Shown one piece after another: positions 7,557 through 14,000 of a stretch of 14,393 nt of DNA; positions within the stretch are counted from its first letter, which is position 1; each line of letters begins with the position of its first letter. Under the pieces are notes generated by a model, which was not told the DNA's origin, did not search any database, and saw nothing but the letters and a program-made list of their open reading frames with translations. This DNA is from Paracoccaceae bacterium (GTDB taxonomy: Bacteria; Pseudomonadota; Alphaproteobacteria; Rhodobacterales; Rhodobacteraceae), in NCBI GenBank assembly GCA_003500165.1, contig DNSZ01000234.1, forward strand, positions 242 through 14,634, given 5' to 3'. Position numbers and translations under genes: made by a program.

Positions 7557-7837
7557 GAGGCCGCGGCCCGCGCGGCCATGTCGGGGGCTTCGCGGATCAG
7601 CCGCATATACGCCACCGCAAAGGCCGGCGGCGTCGCCCGTGCCTGTTCCCAGTCGCGCAGGGTGCCGACCGGGACGCCGAACCTTGCGGCGAAAGCGGCC
7701 TGGGAGAGACCGAGCGCGTGGCGCACCTGGCGCACCAGCCGCGATCGCTGCGCGCGCTCCAGCGCCTCTGCCCCGACCGCGAAGTCTTCCGGATCGTCCG
7801 GATCAGCCGGAATGGTATGCACGTTCTTCGCCATCAT
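7553..7837 (-). CDS. XRE-family helix-turn-helix antitoxin
   Basis: 94 residues starting at the first of two ATG codons (7835-7837), with AGGAG five bases upstream; a longer frame to 7876 has no ribosome site. Residues about 30-80 form an XRE/HigA-like DNA-binding domain (RQVRHALGLSQAAFAARFGVPVGTLRDWEQARATPP). The 5' end overlaps the toxin 3' end by 35 bases, so the pair should be translationally coupled, toxin first. The likely role is to neutralise the toxin and repress the shared promoter, probably through the palindrome at 8083-8097. BrnT toxins usually pair with BrnA, a ribbon-helix-helix protein, so this partner is of a different fold. The module is antisense to the tra operon. Confidence 0.85.
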   Translation of the reverse strand: MMAKNVHTIPADPDDPEDFAVGAEALERAQRSRLVRQVRHALGLSQAAFAARFGVPVGTLRDWEQARATPPAFAVAYMRLIREAPDMAARAAAS

Positions 7838-8072
7838 TGCTTCTCCTGACCGAGATGAGCCTGATCCGACCGTCACGCCAGACGAACACCGCCGTGTGCA
7901 GCTTGTCCTGCCAGCGGGCCACCACCTTGAAGCGCTCCTCGCCCTCGATCTTGCGGATCGAGGGCAGGATCAGCCTGTCGGGGTCCGCAAACAGGGCCTC
8001 GCCTGCGGCAAGCGACAACCCGTGTTTGGTCTGGTTCGATGCATCCTTTCCCGGGTCATACTCGAACTCCAT
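7803..8072 (-). CDS. BrnT/DUF497-family toxin
   Basis: 89 residues, the usual size for DUF497/BrnT. The characteristic pattern is complete: FEYDPGKDASNQTKHGLSL at the N-terminus, EALFADPDRL, then GEERFKVVARWQDKLHTAVFVWRDGRIRLISVRRSNDGEERAYH. BrnT is a ribonuclease toxin with a RelE-like fold that blocks translation. ATG 8072 has no Shine-Dalgarno sequence; a promoter predicted at 8079-8107 would start transcription at about the ATG itself, suggesting a leaderless message. The stop lies inside the antitoxin gene. Codons are less GC-biased than in the tra genes, consistent with later arrival. Confidence 0.87.
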   Translation of the reverse strand: MEFEYDPGKDASNQTKHGLSLAAGEALFADPDRLILPSIRKIEGEERFKVVARWQDKLHTAVFVWRDGRIRLISVRRSNDGEERAYHSG

Positions 8073-8078
8073 GGCGCA

Positions 8079-8107
8079 GTCATACGGGAATCCCGTAGTT
8101 TTGGCAA
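8079..8107 (-). promoter_or_regulatory. Predicted promoter with palindromic operator for the BrnT/XRE module
   Basis: Reading the minus strand, TTGCCA (8107-8102, 5/6 to the -35 consensus) is followed after exactly 17 bases by TATGAC (8084-8079, 4/6 to the -10 consensus). The spacer is overlapped by a perfect palindrome with 7-bp arms, TACGGGA-N-TCCCGTA (8083-8097), placed where a bound repressor would block RNA polymerase. The antitoxin's XRE domain is the obvious candidate repressor. Only six bases separate the -10 from the toxin ATG. Confidence 0.6.
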
Positions 8108-8297
8108 GATCGCTGTCGCCGTTGCAGTAGCGATGGCCGCCTCACAGGCGGCCGCGTAAGGCAAGCCGAACTGCGCGACGCCCGAGACCACCGGCTGGCA
8201 TTTCTGTTGCGACCCGGCGCCGGAGGAGGCGCCCGCGCCGCCGCCCGGGGAAACGGCCGCACCGGCGCCCGAAGCCACGCCCGAGGCGCCGCCGCCG

Positions 8298-8927
8298 ATG
8301 ACGGCGACCGAGGAGATGATGGCGTTCCGCGCCCGCGTCGAAGAGCTCAAGCACCGGGCGGTGCTCTACCCGACCGAGGAGAATGTCCGCGCCTATATGG
8401 AGATCAATGCCGAGATGGCCGCCCGCGCCGGCACCTTCGCCGATGTCTGGCAGCGGGTGCTGTTCCGGAGGCCCGCGCTCGACGCCAACACCCGCCGGCC
8501 GCTCGTCCAGCGCGGCGCCCAGATCTACGACGTGATGCGCGATGCCGAGCGCGAGGCGACGCTGCGCCGGGTCGCGGCCGAGGAAGGTCTTCTGTTCGTG
8601 TTCGAGGACCCCGCGCGCTGCCCGCTTTGCGCCGCCCAGGCCGAGGTGCTGGCGGGGCTCAACCGCCGCTACGGCGTCGAGGTGCTGGCGATCTCGGCCG
8701 ACGGCGCGGCGATGCCGGGCTTCCCTGCCGCGCGCACCGATACGGGGCAGCTCGCCGCGATGGGGATCGCCGATCTGCCGCGGCCGCTGATCGCGCTCGT
8801 CAACCCCGGCACCGACAGCGTCGAGCTGATCGGGGCGGGGCTGCTGGCGGGCGACCAGATCCTCGAACGGGTCCATGTGGTGCGCGCGGTGCCCGTGGGC
8901 GCCGGGTTCCGACGGGGCCCGCCGTGA
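8298..8927 (+). CDS. traF: Surviving TraF ORF (F-type pilus assembly domain, no signal peptide)
   Basis: 209 residues from the first available start after the TAA at 8157. It keeps the whole conserved TraF region: MTATEEMMAFRARVEELKHRAVLYPTEENVRAYMEI, then FADVWQRVLF and the thioredoxin-like C-terminal domain with CPLC (Cys108/Cys111), LAISADG, PGFPAARTDTGQ and LIALVNPG. F TraF is a periplasmic protein acting with TraH, TraW, TraU and TrbC in pilus assembly. This ORF lacks a signal peptide and has no convincing ribosome site, so its product, if made, would stay in the cytoplasm. The coding part has no further stops and normal codon use, so damage is recent or the protein is made another way. 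Confidence 0.85.
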   Translation: MTATEEMMAFRARVEELKHRAVLYPTEENVRAYMEINAEMAARAGTFADVWQRVLFRRPALDANTRRPLVQRGAQIYDVMRDAEREATLRRVAAEEGLLFVFEDPARCPLCAAQAEVLAGLNRRYGVEVLAISADGAAMPGFPAARTDTGQLAAMGIADLPRPLIALVNPGTDSVELIGAGLLAGDQILERVHVVRAVPVGAGFRRGPP

Positions 8928-8928
8928 T

Positions 8929-8949
8929 CCGGGGCCGGTCAGCCCCCGG
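8929..8949. terminator. GC hairpin between convergent traF and hicB ends
   Basis: CCGGGG (8929-8934) pairs with CCCCGG (8944-8949) around a nine-base loop that contains part of the hicB stop. It lies just after the traF stop. There is no T tract on either side, so intrinsic termination is doubtful. In such GC-rich DNA a 6-bp stem may be chance. Confidence 0.2.
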
Positions 8950-9343
8950 CGAGCTCCTTGCGCGCGGCGCTCGACAGAAAGGCCGAGCGTGTCATGCCGC
9001 GGGCCCGTGCCGCCGCGTCGATTGCCTGCAGCAGCCCGTAATCGAGCGAGACATTGACGCGGCGCGGAGAGCCAAGATCGAGCATCAGCGGCACATGGGC
9101 GATCTGGGCACCCTCGCGCCACTCTGCCAGATCGTCATCCGCCATGATCGCATCGACGCTTCGGGGCGCGGGCAGGGCCATGCCATCGGCGAGCAGGCCC
9201 TCGGCATGGAAGCCGAGCGCCTCCCGGCCCAGCCGCATGGCATTCTCGATGCTGTCGCCATGGGAAACGCAGCCCGGGAAATCGGGAAAGCTGATGCCGT
9301 AACCCGGTGCCTCGTCCCGGTGAATGAAAGCGACATAGATCAT
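8939..9343 (-). CDS. hicB: HicB antitoxin
   Basis: 134 residues, two-domain HicB. The N-terminal partial RNase H fold shows GYGISFPDFPGCVSHGDSIENAM followed by the usual helix (LGREALGFHAEGLLADG) and PAPRS. The C-terminal part (RVNVSLDYGLLQAIDAAARARGMTRSAFLSSAAR) is a ribbon-helix-helix DNA-binding domain. It neutralises HicA and probably represses the hicAB promoter. GGAG lies six bases before the ATG, and 12 bases separate it from hicA. The order hicA then hicB is canonical. The stop is 11 bases from the traF stop on the other strand. Confidence 0.93.
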   Translation of the reverse strand: MIYVAFIHRDEAPGYGISFPDFPGCVSHGDSIENAMRLGREALGFHAEGLLADGMALPAPRSVDAIMADDDLAEWREGAQIAHVPLMLDLGSPRRVNVSLDYGLLQAIDAAARARGMTRSAFLSSAARKELAGG

Positions 9344-9355
9344 CGACGTCTCCTC

Positions 9356-9544
9356 TCAGCGCCAGCCCGCCTGACGGTAGATCGAGCGCACGGTGCCTGC
9401 CGGCAGATCGCGGTTCGGATGCGGCACGGTCACCCTGCCCGGACGCTCGGGATGCTTGAACTGATGATGATCCCCGCGCACGGCAACACGGGTCCATCCA
9501 TCCCGCTCGAGCATCCGGATCAGTTTGCGGCTGTTGCGTTCCAT
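9356..9544 (-). CDS. hicA: HicA mRNA interferase toxin
   Basis: 62 residues, the standard HicA length. The double-stranded-RNA-binding-like fold is evident from KLIRMLERDGW, RGDHHQFKH (catalytic His at 26 or 27), VTVPHPNRDLPAGTVRSIYRQAG. HicA cleaves mRNA and tmRNA and is inhibited by HicB. It is the first gene of a minus-strand pair inserted between traF and traH. No strong Shine-Dalgarno precedes ATG 9544. Confidence 0.93.
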   Translation of the reverse strand: MERNSRKLIRMLERDGWTRVAVRGDHHQFKHPERPGRVTVPHPNRDLPAGTVRSIYRQAGWR

Positions 9545-9565
9545 GATCTGCGCCAGCAGGTGTGT

Positions 9566-9596
9566 ATCATAATGGACAAAATTGGGAGCCCGTCAA
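9566..9596 (-). promoter_or_regulatory. Candidate hicAB promoter
   Basis: On the minus strand TTGACG (9596-9591) precedes an AT-rich block containing CATTAT (9574-9569, spacing 16) and overlapping TATGAT (9571-9566, spacing 19). These are the best matches upstream of hicA in otherwise GC-rich DNA. The near-palindrome CATTATGATA could also be part of an operator for HicB. Which -10 is used cannot be told by eye. Confidence 0.5.
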
Positions 9597-9604
9597 GACC
9601 CGGT

Positions 9605-9620
9605 GCAAAGGGAGCTTTGC
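9605..9620 (+). promoter_or_regulatory. traH ribosome binding site in the loop of a hairpin
   Basis: GCAAAG (9605-9610) and CTTTGC (9615-9620) are perfect complements around GGAG (9611-9614), which is the Shine-Dalgarno core seven bases before ATG 9622. In RNA the site would be displayed in a four-base loop. It fixes the traH start at 9622 rather than the upstream in-frame ATG at 9562. Confidence 0.65.
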
Positions 9621-9621
9621 C

Positions 9622-11022
9622 ATGCGGATAACGGAAACGATCCCGGTTCGGGCAATCGCGGTCGCGCTGGCCCTGGCCTTGCCGGGCGCGGCTGCGGCGG
9701 GCGGGCTGGGCGACGATCTGGCGAATTTCTGGGAACGCGCCGGCGGCGGGGTCAATGTCTCGAAGCCCTATGCCTATGACGGCCAGCGGGCGGGCTATGC
9801 GACGCTTGGCTCGCTCTATGTCCGGACCCGGCCGCGTACCACCCAGCTGGCCAATATCCAGCTGCCCTCGGTCAATGCGGGCTGCGGCGGGATCGACATT
9901 TTCGGCGGCGCGTTCTCGTTCCTGAACGCCGAGGAGCTGATCGCGCTGATGGAGGCGATCATGCAGAACGCCGCCGGCTTTGCCTTCGAACTGGCGCTCG
10001 AATCGATGTCGCCCACGGTGCAGGAGGTGGTCGCCAAGCTCCGCGCGCTCGCCCAGCAGGTCAACAGCACCAATATCGACAGCTGCGAGACCGCGCAGCT
10101 GCTCGTCGGCTCGGTCTGGCCGCGCTACGAGGCCGCCTCGTCGCATATCTGCCGCACCATCGGCAGCTATGAGGGCGGCTTTGCCGACATGGTGGCGGCC
10201 CGGCATGGCTGCTCGGCGCAGCCGTCGCAATATGGCGTGCTGCAGTCGGCGAGCCCCGAGATGAAGGAGCAGGTCGAGCTCGACAAGAACTTCGCCTGGG
10301 AGGCGATCAAGAAGAACGCCTTTCTGAGCTCGGACGAGGCGCTCGCCTATTTCTTCCAGACGCTGACCGGCACGATCATCATCACCGCGCCGGCCAATGA
10401 CGACGAGGGACCGCGGCGCCGGGTGCTCGAGCCGCGCGCGCTGACACCCCAGGCGGTGCGGATGCTGGTCGAGGGCGGCACCATGCAGATGTATCGCTGC
10501 GACGAGGACGATCTGTGCCTCGACCCGGCGCTGACCGATGTCACGCTGAGCGCCGATGCCGCGCTGTACCGCCGCACCGAGGCGGTGATCTCGGCGATGT
10601 CGGATGCGATCTCGAACGACACCGCGCTGGCGGACGCGGCGGTGGCGCTGATCGGCATGACCACGATCCCGATCTACGACACGCTGGTCACCGCGAAGTC
10701 CTACAAGTACCAGTTCGTCCAGGACGACATCTCGCTGATGTCCGAGCTCGTCGCGATCGATCTGGCGATGGCCTATATCGACGAGGCGGTCGACGAGATG
10801 GTCGCTTCGGCCGCGCGGGTTGCCACGCTTGGCGACATGTCGGCGAATTTCGCCGACAGCATCCGCCAGACCAAGGCCGCGCTTGGCGCGCGCCGCGCCG
10901 ATGCCGCCCGCAAATATGCCGAAGCGATCCGCAACATCGAGCGGATCACGCTGGCGCGGGGCGAGCTGGCGGCGTTCTCGGGCTCGCGCTTCTCGGCCAT
11001 GGTCGCGGCGAGGACCGACTGA
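9622..11022 (+). CDS. traH: TraH, F-type pilus assembly / mating-pair protein
   Basis: 466 residues, close to F TraH (458). A signal peptide spans about 1-25 (VALALALPGAAAAG). The mature start DDLANFWERAGGGVNVSKPYAYDGQRAGYATLGSLYVRT is diagnostic of TraH, as are LPSVNAGCGGIDIFGGAFSFLNAEEL and SCETAQLLVG. Six cysteines are present. The C-terminal third is helical and probably coiled-coil, as in the family. TraH acts in the periplasm and outer membrane with TraF in pilus assembly. The start follows hicA's divergent promoter and is not coupled to traF, unlike the other tra junctions; the stop overlaps the traG ATG by one base. Confidence 0.95.
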   Translation: MRITETIPVRAIAVALALALPGAAAAGGLGDDLANFWERAGGGVNVSKPYAYDGQRAGYATLGSLYVRTRPRTTQLANIQLPSVNAGCGGIDIFGGAFSFLNAEELIALMEAIMQNAAGFAFELALESMSPTVQEVVAKLRALAQQVNSTNIDSCETAQLLVGSVWPRYEAASSHICRTIGSYEGGFADMVAARHGCSAQPSQYGVLQSASPEMKEQVELDKNFAWEAIKKNAFLSSDEALAYFFQTLTGTIIITAPANDDEGPRRRVLEPRALTPQAVRMLVEGGTMQMYRCDEDDLCLDPALTDVTLSADAALYRRTEAVISAMSDAISNDTALADAAVALIGMTTIPIYDTLVTAKSYKYQFVQDDISLMSELVAIDLAMAYIDEAVDEMVASAARVATLGDMSANFADSIRQTKAALGARRADAARKYAEAIRNIERITLARGELAAFSGSRFSAMVAARTD

Positions 11023-14000
11023 TGGCATTTGAAATCTGGACCGTCGGCGGCGGCTACTTCCTTTACGATGTGTTCAACTACCTCGCCGCGATCGCCGGCC
11101 ATCCCGATCTGCGCCACATGCTCTACATCGCGCTGATGGCCACCATGCTGTTTCTCGGCATGCGGCTGGCGCTGTTCGGCAGCTTCCGCGAGGTGTTGTA
11201 CTGGATGATCGCGGTCGCCCTGGTGGGCGGGCTGTCGACCGCGCCGCGGGCGCGGGTGATCATCATGGACACCACCCAGCCGCTGCAGATTTACGGCACG
11301 GTCGACAATGTGCCCTTTGCGCCGGCCTATATCGGGCATCTGACCTCGACCGTCTCGCATTACCTGACCGAGCGGATCGAGACCCTGATGGCGCAGCCGA
11401 ACGACCTGACCTATCAGCGGACCGGCATGCTGGTCGGCGCGACGCTGCTGGCGCAGACCGCGCGGTGGCGGGCGGTGACCCCGGCGATCCACGACAACCT
11501 CGTCAACTTCATGGAAAACTGCATGGTGGACGGGGCCAATCTGGGGCTTCTGCCGCTCGAGGATCTGGGCCGGGCCGGCGATCTGCCCAGCTTCATCGCG
11601 GCCAATGTGCCCCAGGCGCTGGCCTATTACGATGTCGCCACCGGCAGCACGCGGGCCTGCGCCGATGGCTGGCCCGACATCCTGGCCGCCATGGGCGCCG
11701 AGGTGACGAAGGTTCTGACCGAGAAGGCGAACGCCGCCTACCAGGGATCGAACCAGTTCGGCGGTGCGGCCAATGTCGCCCGGATGACCGGCACCATTCA
11801 GGATTTCCAGAACATGATGGGGATGGCCTCGGCCAATGCCGCGAACCATCTGCGCCATGCGATGATGGTGCGCGCGCTCGATGACGGGATCACCCGCTTC
11901 ATCGCCACCAGCGGCAACGACGCGGCGATGTCGGTCTATCAGGCGGCCCGCGCCGAGGCGCAGACCCGGGCGAGCTATTCGGCGGTGGGGATGAACGCGA
12001 CCCGCTGGGTGCCGCTGCTGAAGATCACCTTCGAGGCGCTCTATTATGCGGCATTCCCGCTGGCGCTGATCCTGATGTTCACGCCGATGGCCTGGACGGT
12101 CATCAAGGGGTATTTCGGCGGCTTCGTGTGGCTCGCCGCCTGGAACCCGCTCTCGGCGGTGCTGCATTCGATCGTGCTGAAGGCGGGCGCGGGCTATTAC
12201 CGCGAGGGCATGTCGACCACCGCCAATGGCAGCACGGAATACGTGATGTCCTGGGCCAACCATTTCGGGGTGCAGGCGGTGGAACAGGATGTCGGCGTGA
12301 TCGCGGGCTATCTGATGATGTCGGTGCCGTTCCTCGCCACCGCGCTGGTGTTCGGCGCGCAGCGGATGTCGGGGCTCGCGACCTCGATGCTGAATGTCAG
12401 CCAGGGCGCGGCGATCGAAACCGGGCGCGAGGCGGCGACCGGCGCAATGACGCTCGCCTCGACCTCGTTCATGATGCACAACTGGAACAAGCTGAACACC
12501 TCGCCGGTCACCGACACCGGCCGGTCGAGCTGGGTGATGCCCACCGGCGCGGTGCAGACCCGGAACGCCGATGGCAGCGTCACCTATGCCCGGGGATCGG
12601 CGCTGTCGGATGCCGGGCTGCAGGCCAATGCGTCGCGCACCCTGCAGAACGAGCTGTCGCAGCATCGCGAACGCGCCGAGCGCCAGGTCGCGACCACCGG
12701 CGCGGAGCTTTCGCAGTTCATCGGCCAGAGCGCGAGCCGCTATGCCTCGGCCGGCGAGCAGCTCTCGGCCAGCCAGAGCCTCGGCACCGAAAGCGCGATG
12801 ACAACGGGCGGCAGCGCGCGCTCGGAAGCCCGCCAGGCCTGGTCGCGGATACAGGACTTCTCGCGCGAACACGGGCTCACTGTGGAGGAGACACTGCGGC
12901 TGGCGGGAGCGATCGAGGCGGGGCAGGCGAATTTTGGCATCGGCGGCAACCTGTCCCTGGCCGGCAATCTGACAGGGCGATCAGGAGAACGCTTGCAGGA
13001 GCTTGTAAGAGCAGCGCGCCAGTCCGGTCTCACAGAGACCTTCGCCAGTTTCCGCGACAGCAGCGACAGCCTCCGCACCGGCGACAGCGAAAGCTATGGC
13101 AGTACCGAGGCGCAGGGCACCCGCGACAGCTGGGACCAGGGCCGCCAGCTGGCCGACCGCCACGCCCGGGCGCTCGAACGGGCGGAGACGCTTTCCGAGG
13201 CCGAGCGCCGGATCGAGGCCCGGGGTGCGGGCTTCGCCCAGACCCTGGTCGATCCGATCCTGAACGCCTGGCGCGCGCAGGGCTATTCCGAGGCCGAGAT
13301 CGAGCGGTTGGCCAATCCGCGCACCGGCGCCGAGCTGATGGCCCAGGACCGGGCGCTCGACCAGGTCCTGCCGACGATCCTCGAGAAGCTCGAGGTGGCC
13401 CGGCCCGCGACCGGTCAGGTCGGATCGCCGCCCGCCGAGCTGCCGGTTCATGAGAGCACGCTGCCGCCGGCCGGGCCGCTCGACCGGCGCGGCTTCGACG
13501 CGAGGCGGGAGGCGGCCGGCGAGGAGATCGGCGCGGCGCGGCAGGAGGCCGATGCCGGCTACGAGACACATCGTCTCGGCGCCCTGCGCGGAAGCAGCGA
13601 GGTTCAGGGCCATGTGCAGACCGGGCTCGATGAGTCGTTGCAGGATCGCATGCTCGGTGAGGTGGGCGAGATCCCGGGAAATATCGGGGAGGGGCTGATG
13701 GATCTCGGCGCCGCCGCCGGCGGCATGCTCGGTGGCATGCTCGGCGGCAGTCCCGAGCCATCGCCTGGCAGCGCCGGACGGGCAGAGCGCCGTCGCGGAC
13801 TGGCGGCCGAGGGCGACCCGTCACCTTCGGCCGAACCGCCCGCGCCGTCGCCGGGGAGCCGCGGCCGCAATCGGGGCCCCGTGCTCCCTGACGACCAGAC
13901 CGGCGACGCCCGCGGCGTGCTCGACCCCGGCGCAACACCCGCCGCGGCCGAAGGCCGCCAGGGCGGCGCCGCGCTGTGGCAGGCGTCCTGGGCCGCGCCC

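Larger units (their letters stand above)
7508..8112. mobile_element. Inserted toxin-antitoxin cassette bounded by 5-bp direct repeats
   Basis: GATCG occurs at 7508-7512 and 8108-8112, exactly 600 bp apart, and the 595 bp between them hold just the minus-strand toxin-antitoxin pair and its promoter. Both repeats lie in the same phase of the traF frame, and collapsing them rebuilds a plausible traF signal peptide. No terminal inverted repeats, transposase or integrase are visible. The 5-bp repeats may be a target-site duplication or a microhomology footprint. A pentamer match alone could be chance; the frame restoration is the stronger evidence. Confidence 0.55.
7494..8927 (+). pseudogene. traF: traF locus, interrupted in its signal peptide and carrying a nonsense codon
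   Basis: The proposed original start is ATG 7494, overlapping the thioredoxin stop. Its first codons (MPGVRI, to 7511) run into the inserted toxin-antitoxin module. The frame resumes at 8108-8112 with the rest of a signal peptide (AVAVAVAMAASQAAA, 8112-8156). A TAA at 8157-8159 follows, and then the mature TraF N-terminus (GKPNCATPETTGWHFCCDP, a Pro-rich linker) continues in the same frame into the conserved domain. Removing 600 bp restores a textbook signal peptide joined in frame. CAA to TAA is one transition that would explain the stop. No ATG, GTG, TTG or CTG exists in this frame between 8160 and 8297. As read, exported TraF cannot be made. Confidence 0.72.

Noticed and set aside
7525..8156. 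Inverted CGCGGCCGC copies (7524-7532 and 8148-8156) as terminal inverted repeats of the cassette
   Set aside because: The core GCGGCCGC is itself palindromic and common in such DNA, and the right copy lies beyond the inferred insertion border, inside traF signal-peptide codons.
7197..8159. 320-aa + frame running antisense through the toxin-antitoxin module, in frame with traF
   Set aside because: Its only protein-like part is the signal-peptide remnant at the end; the middle is antisense of the XRE and BrnT genes, which are clearly real.
9562..9621. ATG 9562 as the traH start
   Set aside because: It overlaps the predicted hicA promoter, has no ribosome site, and would put 20 polar residues before the signal peptide; ATG 9622 has AAGGGAG at seven bases.
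10773..12872. 699-aa open frame on the minus strand across traH/traG, and a similar 445-aa one at 2310-3647
   Set aside because: Both lie antisense to strongly supported tra genes, are rich in Arg/His/Pro/Gly as expected from antisense of GC-ending codons, and resemble no family.
12128..13453. 441-aa + frame inside traG
   Set aside because: It is an out-of-frame shadow of the continuous traG frame, which has membrane segments and TraG motifs; the shadow is Arg/Gly-rich low complexity.
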